From the NCBI GenBank assembly GCA_014800795.1, contig JAAVFL010000023.1, forward strand, positions 1 through 32,978: a stretch of 32,978 bases of DNA, given 5' to 3'. Of this stretch, positions 17,072 through 24,214 are shown one piece after another (position 1 is the first letter of the stretch; the number at the start of each line of letters is the position of its first letter). This stretch comes from Bacteroidales bacterium. Lineage in GTDB: Bacteria > Bacteroidota > Bacteroidia > Bacteroidales > Muribaculaceae. Below the pieces are notes generated by a model. That model was given only the letters and a program-made list of their open reading frames with translations, was not told the DNA's origin and ran no database searches. The position numbers and the translations under genes were made by a program.

Positions 17072-17941
17072 CTACAGCCCGGCTAAAAGTTCCGAACCGG
17101 TCATTACCTCCATCCTTGAAAAAGCAAACAACTTCTTGCCGAGATCTTTCAGGGATGCTCCGATGTGATATACATCATCATCTATTATCAGAAAGCGGTC
17201 GTGAGCCTTAGCGTATTTATGTAGTGTTACCCCCGGATATTGCTCGTTATGTTTATCCACATCCTGACGAAGCTGTTTGGAAACATGGCCGTCGTAAATA
17301 TCTACCGTCACGCCCGGCTGGCGTTTGGAAAGCTGAACCAATACCGAATCATCAATATAATTGTCGATCACCACAATCCTCTTATTGGCCTGACGGATAA
17401 GGTCGGCCACAAGCGCATACGCATCAAATATCTGCCCGTTGAAAAAAACACCCTCCTTGGGTTGCAACGATGATCGTACGAAGAAGTCAATTTTCTCGTC
17501 AAGCTGAAGCAAGTGGCGGTCATGTTCCGATAATCGTCTGTCAATTCTGTCTTCCAGATGCATGAGCCGCTGATTGATAGAATAACCCCGTAGCAGATAG
17601 TCTTTTAGAATATTGAGAGCCCATATTCTAAACTGCGTTCCTCTCACAGATTTCACACGATATCCTACTGAGATGATGACATCCAGATTATACAGTTTAG
17701 TACGATATCGCTTACCATCTCCGGCAGTTAGTAAGGATTCCTTACATACTGAATTTTCAACTAATTCACCTTCTTTAAATAAATTCCGGGTGTGGAGTGT
17801 TATATTGTTCCTCGTGGTCTGAAACAGTTCAGCCATCTGCGCCTGTGTCAGCCAAACCGATTCATTCTCCACTCTCACATCAAGAGTAAGAGTATCATCC
17901 GGTTGATAAAGTATGATTTCATTTGGGTGATTCGTCTCCAT
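17072..17941 (-). CDS. RhuM family protein with PLD-like C-terminal domain
   Basis: 289 residues from the ATG at 17941. The frame is open to 18067, but family similarity begins only here (NEIILYQPDDTLTLDV). The N-terminal half is a RhuM (virulence_RhuM) domain: VWLTQAQMAELFQTTRNNI as a helix-turn-helix-like stretch, then YNLDVIISVGYRVKS and FRIWALNILKDYLLRGY. A helical linker (about 135-175) follows. The C-terminal part has a single phospholipase-D-like motif, HDRFLIID at 247-254 (an H-x-K-x4-D site with Arg in place of Lys), then HIGASLKDLGKK. The fusion suggests DNA recognition plus a nuclease or binding fold, seen in accessory regions. TATATTTG sits just 4 nt before the chosen ATG, which would give a leaderless transcript. 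Function is unknown. Confidence 0.8.
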   Translation of the reverse strand: METNHPNEIILYQPDDTLTLDVRVENESVWLTQAQMAELFQTTRNNITLHTRNLFKEGELVENSVCKESLLTAGDGKRYRTKLYNLDVIISVGYRVKSVRGTQFRIWALNILKDYLLRGYSINQRLMHLEDRIDRRLSEHDRHLLQLDEKIDFFVRSSLQPKEGVFFNGQIFDAYALVADLIRQANKRIVVIDNYIDDSVLVQLSKRQPGVTVDIYDGHVSKQLRQDVDKHNEQYPGVTLHKYAKAHDRFLIIDDDVYHIGASLKDLGKKLFAFSRMEVMTGSELLAGL

Positions 17942-18210
17942 ATCGCAAATATACTCATTAATCCTGATACTCCGATACATTTCTGAATAATTCGATTTCA
18001 AAAAAATTGACCAGCGATTGTCGGATTCAATATTTTTCATAAATTTTGCAATTGCATACCGCACCACTAGGGAGAGGTTTTTGACCGAACCATCACCCGG
18101 TCTGGGGTAAGCGGAGCGGGACGCGGTGAAAATGGGTCAATGTAAAATGTATGTTGTTAAAGTATTCGCAAAGATATGCACAGCTTAGATTCATGAAACA
18201 ACGGCAAGCA

Positions 18211-18246
18211 CTTAAAACGACTCAATCCGGAATTCCAATGCATATT
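18211..18246. repeat. Solo copy of the inverted arm of the 205-331 element
   Basis: 36 nt that match 205-240 at 31 positions (core ctcaatccgRaattccaRtgcatatt). No second inverted arm is found nearby, so this is a half element or a decayed copy. Confidence 0.5.
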
Positions 18247-18311
18247 TAACTTTTTAACCGGTTTTTTACATTGGCTCGATTTCAGGCGGATGGACCGGTG
18301 AGCAAAGAAAT

Positions 18312-18341
18312 GCGCGGCGTTCCGGGAGTGGAACGTCGCGC
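18312..18341 (-). terminator. Terminator of the tRNA-Glu/rpsT unit
   Basis: A 12-bp stem (gcgcggcgttcc with ggaacgtcgcgc, one G-U pair) and a 6-nt loop. On the minus strand it lies about 20 bp after the second tRNA-Glu and is followed by atttcttt. This fits a rho-independent terminator. Confidence 0.6.
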
Positions 18342-18361
18342 GGGAAATTAAGGGGAAGGGA

Positions 18362-18436
18362 TGGTAGCCCATAGGAGAATCGAACTCCTCTTTCAAGAAT
18401 GAAAATCTTGCGTCCTAGCCGATAGACGAATGGGCC
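18362..18436 (-). tRNA. tRNA-Glu (anticodon UUC), second copy
   Basis: On the minus strand the 75-nt gene has acceptor arms GGCCCAT and ATGGGCT, discriminator A and an encoded CCA end. The anticodon loop TTTTCAT gives UUC, and the T-loop is GTTCGATTC. It is identical base for base to the copy at 18837-18911 and lies 106 bp downstream of rpsT, in the same orientation. Confidence 0.95.
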
Positions 18437-18542
18437 GTTATCTACCCATCAGCTTTCACAAGCGGGTGGGAGAAAATTACGAGAACTATATTAATTTCTT
18501 TTCATTCGGCTCATATTCGGGCCGATTATATCTGCGAATCGA

Positions 18543-18797
18543 TCAACCAAGCTTGTTGATGTGAAGCGCGAGCTTGCTCTTGAGGTTGGAAGCCTTGTTC
18601 TTCGAGATTGTATTCTTCGATGCAAGACGGTCGAGCATAGCTATAACTTTCACGTAAGTTTCCTGAGCCTGTGCCTTGTCGGTCATAGCGCGGAGGCGAC
18701 GAACGGCGTTACGGGCAGTTTTTGCGTAGTAACGGTTGCGAAGGCGGCGGCTTTCGGTTTGGCGGATACGCTTGATTGCTGATTTATGATTTGCCAT
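18543..18797 (-). CDS. rpsT: 30S ribosomal protein S20
   Basis: 84 residues, basic, the usual length of S20. It starts [20 protein letters not shown] and has the family pattern [15 protein letters not shown] and [20 protein letters not shown]. It is a primary binder of 16S rRNA in the small subunit. It is placed between two identical tRNA-Glu genes on the same strand, with a consensus promoter upstream of the first tRNA, so all three genes are probably one transcript that is cut to release the tRNAs. Confidence 0.97.
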   Translation of the reverse strand: MANHKSAIKRIRQTESRRLRNRYYAKTARNAVRRLRAMTDKAQAQETYVKVIAMLDRLASKNTISKNKASNLKSKLALHINKLG

Positions 18798-18836
18798 TTC
18801 TAAAAAATGTAAATGTCAGTTTGTTTGTTTTATTTA

Positions 18837-18911
18837 TGGTAGCCCATAGGAGAATCGAACTCCTCTTTCAAGAATGAAAATCTTGCGTCCTAGCCGATAG
18901 ACGAATGGGCC
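18837..18911 (-). tRNA. tRNA-Glu (anticodon UUC), first copy
   Basis: Identical to the copy at 18362-18436, including acceptor stem, UUC anticodon and CCA end. It lies 18 bp downstream of the -7 element of the promoter at 18930-18961, so it is the first gene of the unit. Together with the other copy it forms a direct repeat of about 75 bp around rpsT. Confidence 0.95.
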
Positions 18912-18929
18912 TTGATTGCTTTTGCGGTG

Positions 18930-18961
18930 CAAAGTTACGAGTTATTTTTTAGTCAACAAAA
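18930..18961 (-). promoter_or_regulatory. Promoter of the tRNA-Glu/rpsT unit
   Basis: Read on the minus strand: TTTTG (18961-18957), exactly 19 nt, TAACTTTG (18937-18930). It is a full consensus Bacteroidetes promoter. Initiation would be near 18924, some 12 nt before the tRNA. Confidence 0.8.
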
Positions 18962-19177
18962 TATTCCGAGAAAAAAACTTCCGTTTAAGGTTTTTTCACT
19001 AAAAATAGCGCTTAAAAGGCGATTTTAACCCGTTTTTTTACGAAATTTGGGGTAAAAATCGGATGTTAACACCCTGTGGTGTGCGCCCCTGTTATCAGGA
19101 ATCGTTCCGGATAGCACCATTTAACTGTAATTCGACCCTCTACGGAGGTTTACATTTTACATGTTCAGCTTGAATAT

Positions 19178-19900
19178 ATGTTTGAGAACCTCGACTGCAT
19201 AGCGCTCCGCACCGTACGCTACAGCGACAGCCGCAATATCCTTACCGCCTACTCCCGCCAGCGTGGCCGGGTGACCGTGAGCATTCCGGCAGGAAGCGGA
19301 CGCACGGCTATGCGCACACGTGCCCTCACCATGCCGCTGTCGGTTTTTCAATGTGTTGCAGATGTGCGCCCCGACCGCGATATACTACAGATCCGCGACA
19401 TGCGGAGTGCCCCCGTATCCTTCCTTGAAGGGCCGGTGCGCTCTACTCTCGGGCTTTTTATAGCAGACATCCTTGCGGCGCTCCTACGCGAGCCCCAACG
19501 CGACGTCACGCTCTACGACTTCATTCTCTACATCCGCGAACATATCGCCGGAGCATCCGGAACTGCACTTGCCAACATGCATCTCTGCTTCCTGTTGCGG
19601 CTGCAACATTTTCTTGGCATCGAGCCCGACTGGAGCACCTACACCGGTGGTGCCATATTTGATATGGCCGATGGAATCTTCCGGCCGTCAGCGCCGCTTC
19701 ACGGGCGCTGGCTGCCATCGGCCGAAGCCGAAGCCGCCTGGAAACTGCGGCGCCTCACCCCGCGGTCAGCACGATTGTTCGCCATGAGCCATACCGACCG
19801 CAATCATCTTCTCGACCGCATCATGCAATATTATCAGATTCATTTTCCGGGACTCACATCGCTCTCATCGCTCGATGTGCTGCGGGCCATATTCAGCTGA
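19178..19900 (+). CDS. recO: DNA repair protein RecO
   Basis: 240 residues. The N-terminal OB-fold is recognisable (CIALRTVRYSDSRNILTAYS, RGRVTVSIPAGSGR). A helical C-terminal domain follows with LEGPVRSTLGLFIADILAAL and LLRLQHFLGIEPDW. RecO helps load RecA at gapped DNA in the RecFOR pathway. The zinc-binding Cys set seen in some RecO proteins is missing, as in other Bacteroidetes members. The start at 19178 gives the normal N-terminus. The gene stands alone on the plus strand and its end faces the small RNA unit encoded on the other strand. Confidence 0.92.
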   Translation: MFENLDCIALRTVRYSDSRNILTAYSRQRGRVTVSIPAGSGRTAMRTRALTMPLSVFQCVADVRPDRDILQIRDMRSAPVSFLEGPVRSTLGLFIADILAALLREPQRDVTLYDFILYIREHIAGASGTALANMHLCFLLRLQHFLGIEPDWSTYTGGAIFDMADGIFRPSAPLHGRWLPSAEAEAAWKLRRLTPRSARLFAMSHTDRNHLLDRIMQYYQIHFPGLTSLSSLDVLRAIFS

Positions 19901-19914
19901 TTACAACCAGGTAC

Positions 19915-19979
19915 AAAAAAAAATTACTCGTCATCGCGACGAATAATCTTCTTACCTTAAATCTAATACCATGAAAAAC
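19915..19979 (-). ncRNA. Candidate small RNA of about 65 nt
   Basis: The minus strand carries a complete compact unit: -7 element TACCTTTG (19992-19985), a transcribed stretch starting near 19979, a 10-bp hairpin with one G-U pair (19923-19932 with 19938-19947, loop of 5 nt) and a run of nine T. Inside is a six-codon frame ATG..TAA (MVLDLR, 19972-19952). The terminator lies 14 bp from the end of recO, and no minus-strand gene follows, so this is not the leader of a gene. The -33 half of the promoter is weak (TTG at 16 nt). I cannot name a known family. I have an impression that similar blocks occur in other Bacteroidales, but this is unverified. Confidence 0.55.
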
Positions 19980-19984
19980 TGATG

Positions 19985-19992
19985 CAAAGGTA
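19985..19992 (-). promoter_or_regulatory. -7 element TACCTTTG of the candidate small RNA
   Basis: An exact TAnnTTTG match on the minus strand. The nearest TTG upstream (20011-20009) is 16 nt away, shorter than the usual 19. Confidence 0.5.
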
Positions 19993-20063
19993 TAAATTAT
20001 ATGTTATACAACATACTTTTGCGGCAAATATTTACTCGATATTAACACTATTTAACACAAATA

Positions 20064-20105
20064 AATACAACAAGAACGCGCCGTCTGCGCATATCCTGTT
20101 GTATT
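20064..20105 (-). terminator. Hairpin downstream of the pss operon
   Basis: Arms aatacaaca (20064-20072) and tgttgtatt (20097-20105), with an inner gcgc/gcgc pair. On the minus strand it lies about 57 bp after the stop of the DUF2461 gene and is followed by tatttgtg. It is a plausible but imperfect terminator. Confidence 0.4.
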
Positions 20106-20161
20106 CAAGCCAATTATGATATTTTCTAACAGAGAAGGCTATGGAAGACTGCGCCGGACGA

Positions 20162-20851
20162 TCACACCTCCTCGTTGATCGAATAAGACAGAAAATCGAC
20201 AAACGGCTTCAGATAACTGAAAAGTTCGGAAGTCCGCTTCACCCAGTCGGGATCAAGAAAATACTCCATCGGCGTGGCATGAAACTTACCATAGTCGAGC
20301 AACCGAAGCAAGTGGGCCTGCGGATGATTACGATCGTAACCCTTCGGCACTGTCTTCAAACTCCCGGACGCGCACCAGCCCGGGAAATACTTCTGTATTG
20401 CGGGCGCATTGATAATCTCTTCGAATTCCTCGATGTTGTCGACTATCGCCCTACGCAGTTTTTTTAATACCGCCGACTCCGGACACCACACACCCCCATA
20501 AAGGCCGCTCACTATATCGTCTTCCCCTCGCGACGGACCCATCTGCAGATAAAGGCCGGCATCATGAGCCTTACGCCCGTCGGGTGAGAAACCTGCCGAA
20601 AAATAATCTTTCAGAGGCGTTTTGTCTACCGAAAAACGAGTGTCGCGATATATGCGGTAGGCACATTGCTTCCCTGTCAATCCCGAAAGTTCAGGCCACC
20701 ATTGGCTCATATCGGCAACAAGGAGATCAATATCATTCAGCCACAACTGGCGTAGACGGTCATACTCTGCCTTATTGGCTTTGAACCACTCGCGGCTGTT
20801 GTTTGCCTGCAACCGGGCGAGAAAGTCGTAAAGCTCGGGGATGTAACTCAT
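20162..20851 (-). CDS. DUF2461 (TIGR02453) family protein
   Basis: 229 residues, cytoplasmic. The family features are clear: FLARLQANNSREWFKANKAE near the N-terminus, then YRIYRDTRFSVDKTPLKDYF, and GLYLQMGP followed by GGVWCPES. The family is widespread but has no assigned reaction. It lies 103 bp downstream of the DUF4834 gene, on the same strand, and could be the last gene of the psd-pssA unit. The wide gap leaves that open. The length is normal. Confidence 0.9.
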   Translation of the reverse strand: MSYIPELYDFLARLQANNSREWFKANKAEYDRLRQLWLNDIDLLVADMSQWWPELSGLTGKQCAYRIYRDTRFSVDKTPLKDYFSAGFSPDGRKAHDAGLYLQMGPSRGEDDIVSGLYGGVWCPESAVLKKLRRAIVDNIEEFEEIINAPAIQKYFPGWCASGSLKTVPKGYDRNHPQAHLLRLLDYGKFHATPMEYFLDPDWVKRTSELFSYLKPFVDFLSYSINEEV

Positions 20852-20954
20852 AACTGTATTACGGGATTAAAACACATTCTAAAAGCATACCAGATTTTTA
20901 GCCATCCGCAGCGGCTAAGCGCTGCGCGCAACGTGAAACGCGGAGGGGGAAAAC

Positions 20955-21302
20955 TTACTGATTTACATCCTCCCACTCCACATCTACAACCTGCTGCTCC
21001 ACCGTATAGTTCACAGTCTCATCGCGATGTGCCGACGGATCGGCCGGCATCTCCTTGAATTTCACGTACTCCCCTACCTCGGGGTCTATTTTTTTCTTTG
21101 TCCGCCTTATTCCGCTCCACCCCCCCGCACGCTGTTTACGCCCAGCATCTGAGGCACTCTGTGCGCCGGGGGTACCGAAAAGATCGTTCAGGTTTATCCA
21201 TTCACCACGCTGAACACGGCGCATATTGCGGTATATGCGCACAAAAGGTCTGGCTAATGTCCATAGCAGCCATAAAAGCAGAAGCAGCAGTATAAATTTC
21301 AT
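20955..21302 (-). CDS. DUF4834 family membrane protein
   Basis: 115 residues. One membrane segment at the N-terminus (FILLLLLLWLLWTLARPF) is followed by a basic cytoplasmic stretch (VRIYRNMRRVQRGEW) and a charged tail with KKKIDPEVGEYVKFKE. The family occurs in Bacteroidales directly after pssA, as here (33-bp gap). A role in phospholipid metabolism is suggested by this constant position only. The poly-Leu segment could be a signal anchor. Confidence 0.82.
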   Translation of the reverse strand: MKFILLLLLLWLLWTLARPFVRIYRNMRRVQRGEWINLNDLFGTPGAQSASDAGRKQRAGGWSGIRRTKKKIDPEVGEYVKFKEMPADPSAHRDETVNYTVEQQVVDVEWEDVNQ

Positions 21303-21335
21303 AGAGAGTAATCAGATAGAACGGTGACCTGCACC

Positions 21336-22085
21336 TTACTTGCGGCGTGCCACCCGTTTTTCATACGACAGTGAGCCTGCCGAAAGAATGAAATACAGAA
21401 TAATAGTGTAAGCGAAACCTTCAACGCCAGAAAAACCGACAAAAAGTACCGCACCGAGCAGAAGAAGATAGCGCACGAAGTTATCACCGATGCGGAAGTT
21501 CTTGAGTTTAAGAGAAAACATACGCATATCGGTCACCATCAGAAGCGCCACTCCGATTATCACGACACTCACGATAAGATTACCCCAGTAAACATGGGCA
21601 TGCATCCATTCAAGACCGTGGCTCTGCATCCAAGCGGTGGCTCCGATCCAGAAAATAGCGTTGGCCGGAATAGGCAGACCCTTGAACTCTGTAGCCTGCG
21701 ACTCGTCGAGATTGAATTTTGCCAGACGTAACGCTCCCATTGCCGGAATAAAGAGCGCCACGAAGGGAACCCACCACGACCCTGTCCACACTTGCAGTAT
21801 ATTGTAGAGAAGCAGCGACGGAGCCACTCCGAAGCTCACCAGATCGGCAAGCGAGTCAAGTTCCTTCCCAAGAGGCGACGGAGCGTTGAGCAGACGCGCT
21901 GCCGCGCCATCAAAAAAGTCGAAAACAGCAGCAAGGCCCACCATTATCCAAGCCAGCTGGCGCCCGGTAAGTCCCATTACCAGCGGATTATCGAATGAGA
22001 ATGCACATATACATGCCATACATCCCGAAAGCAGATTACAGCAGGTAAGGAAATTAGGTACAGAGGTGATTATGCGGCGCAACAT
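21336..22085 (-). CDS. pssA: CDP-diacylglycerol-serine O-phosphatidyltransferase
   Basis: 249 residues, integral membrane enzyme. It makes phosphatidylserine from CDP-diacylglycerol and serine. The CDP-alcohol phosphotransferase motif is complete (DGAAARLLNAPSPLGKELD, then SLAD: D-G-x2-A-R-x8-G-x3-D-x3-D). Several membrane helices follow. It lies 12 bp downstream of psd, whose product decarboxylates the lipid made here, so the two genes form the phosphatidylethanolamine pathway in one operon. The order psd-pssA is typical for Bacteroidales. Confidence 0.95.
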   Translation of the reverse strand: MLRRIITSVPNFLTCCNLLSGCMACICAFSFDNPLVMGLTGRQLAWIMVGLAAVFDFFDGAAARLLNAPSPLGKELDSLADLVSFGVAPSLLLYNILQVWTGSWWVPFVALFIPAMGALRLAKFNLDESQATEFKGLPIPANAIFWIGATAWMQSHGLEWMHAHVYWGNLIVSVVIIGVALLMVTDMRMFSLKLKNFRIGDNFVRYLLLLGAVLFVGFSGVEGFAYTIILYFILSAGSLSYEKRVARRK

Positions 22086-22097
22086 AGGTCTGTTGTG

Positions 22098-22787
22098 TTA
22101 CAGTTCTTTTTTCTTCTCGGGATTAAGGAGTCCCACCTGGGTCATACCGCCTACGGTAGGTTCGCCTATAGAGACATAGATTGAAGTAGAAAGCGGCAGA
22201 TACAGGTCTACCCTCGATCCGAATTTGATGAATCCCATATGGTCTTCAACCGAGGCCTCGGTACCCGGCTCGGCATATGTGACAATACGGCGCGCCATAG
22301 CTCCGGCAACCTGACGCATCAGCACGAGTTGCCCCTCAGGGGTACGTATCACCACGGTGCTTCGCTCGTTCTCCACGCTCGATTTCGGTAGATACGCTGC
22401 CATGAAACGCCCCGGATGATGCTTGGCGTAAATCACTTCGCCATTGACCGGAAACCAGTTGGCATGCACGTTCGTAGGGCTCATGAACACAGACAGCTGT
22501 ATGCACCGGCATTTCAGATATTCCGGTTCATAAACCTCCTCCAGCGCCACTACCTTTCCGTCGGCGGATGCCACTACCGCATTCGTCTGGTTACCGTCGA
22601 AATGGCGTCGGGGCGAGCGGAAAAAATTCACTACCAGCATGTAGAACACAACCGATGCTACCGTGACAAGGATCGGAATCCATAAGTAACCGCGCACGAA
22701 AATCCACAGCGGCACATTGATTATGAGCAGTGCCACCAGAAAGAGGATCAGGATGCTTGTTCCTTCGCTATGTATCTTGACTCTCAT
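22098..22787 (-). CDS. psd: Phosphatidylserine decarboxylase
   Basis: 229 residues, the short form of the family. The N-terminus has two membrane segments (about residues 11-31 and 36-54). The catalytic part has DGKVV, LSVFMSPTNVHANWFPVNG and the self-cleavage site GFIKFGSRVDLYLP, in which Ser191 becomes the pyruvoyl group. It turns phosphatidylserine into phosphatidylethanolamine at the inner membrane. It is the first gene of the operon with pssA, and a -7 element lies 66 bp upstream of its start. Confidence 0.95.
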   Translation of the reverse strand: MRVKIHSEGTSILILFLVALLIINVPLWIFVRGYLWIPILVTVASVVFYMLVVNFFRSPRRHFDGNQTNAVVASADGKVVALEEVYEPEYLKCRCIQLSVFMSPTNVHANWFPVNGEVIYAKHHPGRFMAAYLPKSSVENERSTVVIRTPEGQLVLMRQVAGAMARRIVTYAEPGTEASVEDHMGFIKFGSRVDLYLPLSTSIYVSIGEPTVGGMTQVGLLNPEKKKEL

Positions 22788-22852
22788 TGCTATTGGTTAT
22801 CAGTGGTAACCCCGCGCCACCGTTTACCGGGCGTGAGCGGCGGTTTAATTGA

Positions 22853-22860
22853 CAAAGTTA
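22853..22860 (-). promoter_or_regulatory. -7 element TAACTTTG of the psd operon
   Basis: An exact -7 consensus on the minus strand; no clear TTTG at -33. The leader would be about 59 nt. The rest of 22788-23270 (483 bp) holds a second copy of the miniature element and no gene. Confidence 0.5.
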
Positions 22861-22956
22861 GTGTATTTTTCAGAATTCCCCTTATTTTTCAACATGTTTT
22901 TTAGCAATGCCTCTTTCCGGGCGCATACCGGACCTCTATGCGCGTTATTTTCGCAT

Positions 22957-23141
22957 TAGTAAGCCGTGAAAATTATTTTATATTATCCGTGAGCATACTT
23001 TCAGTCGGATTTTGTCCGAAAATGAAGATGTACAGCGAGATACACAACTGAAGACGAGAGTAAAAGCCTGCGAAGGATACCATGGATGAGATAAGGCCCA
23101 TCAATGTACATTCATTCGCAATAATTTGCAGGACATACTTA
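22957..23141. mobile_element. Miniature inverted-repeat element, copy 2 (diverged)
   Basis: The left end tagtaagccgtgaaaattat (22957-22976) matches the end of the 1386-1606 element (agtaagtcRtgaaaattatt), and the inner block actttcag recurs at 22999-23006. The right end (aataatttgcaggacatact, 23120-23139) is a decayed inverted copy. Interior words shared with the reverse complement of copy 1 include gaagatg and gagagtRaaaagc. The element is therefore a shorter, older relative in opposite orientation. Confidence 0.5.
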
Positions 23142-23270
23142 TTATTATTAATTCCGACCGAATGTCCTCAAAAAAAGTTATCCGCATACCAGACACCTTA
23201 AACGGATGCTGAATGCGGATAACGGCTTCTTACCTCCCGGACTTGGAAGACATATGTCGATATATCCCGG

Positions 23271-23915
23271 TTACAGAGCTCTGACTGTAAGTGTCCAGAG
23301 ATCTCCGTCGGATTGCAGAGTAGCTTTTACGGTAGCCTTGTCTGCTGAATAAGCGTTGTACCATGTGCCGAAGGCTGTCTCGTCCTCCGCATAGCGGGCA
23401 TTCATGAATTCGAGAAGCAGCTCATCGCCATCCTTTCCGAGAGCATCACTTTCGAATGTGGTGGTCACAGATGCATACGAACCGTTGACGAAAGTATATG
23501 TATACACGAGATCCTCACTTACCTCATATGAATATGTCAGAGGATTATCGCTTACCTTCTCGGCACGTGTATATGTTTCGACGAATGCCTCTTCTGTCAT
23601 ACCGAAATCAAGTGTCAGATCGGTAAAGGGATTCGTTCCGCCATCTACCGTGATGCGATAACGGCCGTCGGGATGAGTATCGTTTACCACCATGCATGTG
23701 CCGAGGTGTTTTGACACGAAAATTTCCGAAGTTTCACCCTGCTCGATCACACCTACAAATACGTTGTCGCAAGTATTTTTCCCCTGAGGAAGCACAGATG
23801 TCTTACCCAGCTCCACAGTACGCCTGATAACGTTTTCACGTACCGGATCATCGTCGTTCGAACATGCAGCCAGCATCACCACTGAAGCTGCAAAAATTAA
23901 AGTTTTCTTTATCAT
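23271..23915 (-). CDS. Small lipoprotein of unknown function
   Basis: 214 residues. The signal peptide ends with the lipobox LAAC (Cys18), followed by SNDDDP, so it should sit on the outer membrane. The mature part is rich in beta-strand patterns (EIFVSKHLGTCMVVND, GRYRITVDGGTNPFTDLTLD, YTYTFVNGSYASVTTTFES) and resembles a lipocalin-like or hypothetical Bacteroidales barrel-type lipoprotein. No family is recognised with confidence. It is monocistronic with its own full-consensus promoter. Confidence 0.7.
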   Translation of the reverse strand: MIKKTLIFAASVVMLAACSNDDDPVRENVIRRTVELGKTSVLPQGKNTCDNVFVGVIEQGETSEIFVSKHLGTCMVVNDTHPDGRYRITVDGGTNPFTDLTLDFGMTEEAFVETYTRAEKVSDNPLTYSYEVSEDLVYTYTFVNGSYASVTTTFESDALGKDGDELLLEFMNARYAEDETAFGTWYNAYSADKATVKATLQSDGDLWTLTVRAL

Positions 23916-24018
23916 TGTACTTATTGTTTATCCATTGTCTTCAATAGGGTTCACATCAGGACGTCACTTGTTTTATTCACCATTGCATATGAATAAGCAA
24001 ATTGCCTTAATTAGCAGA

Positions 24019-24049
24019 CAAAGGTATACAAAAAAAATTAATTTCCAAA
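24019..24049 (-). promoter_or_regulatory. Promoter of the small lipoprotein gene
   Basis: Minus strand: TTTG (24049-24046), exactly 19 nt, TACCTTTG (24026-24019). Full Bacteroidetes consensus. The leader is about 97 nt. Confidence 0.75.
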
Positions 24050-24154
24050 ACAAATTGTATAAATTCCCAAAGTGCCGCATCAAATATCCGTATTCATGAA
24101 AAGTATAGCCGGATACATGGTGTCGTCACCCCCGGCTTCTGACTGTTTCCATAC

Positions 24155-24195
24155 AAAAAAGAGCGGCTGCATCGATGACACAGCCACTCTTTTTT
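24155..24195. terminator. Terminator after the GLUG surface protein gene
   Basis: Arms aaaaaagagcggctg (24155-24169) and cagccactctttttt (24181-24195) with one G-U pair and an 11-nt loop. It lies 20 bp after the stop of the minus-strand GLUG gene. The A and T tracts allow activity in both directions. Confidence 0.75.
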
Positions 24196-24214
24196 AAATT
24201 AGTCTATATATATG

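Larger units (their letters stand above)
17942..18361. other. Intergenic stretch between RhuM and tRNA-Glu
   Basis: It holds the TATATTTG element before RhuM (17946-17953, minus), a GC-rich segment with no frame of interest around 18075-18130, the solo repeat arm at 18211-18246 and the tRNA-side terminator hairpin. No gene is supported. Confidence 0.5.

Noticed and set aside
17942-18067. N-terminal extension of the RhuM frame to 18067
   Set aside because: The extra 42 residues do not resemble RhuM proteins, and family similarity starts just after the ATG at 17941.
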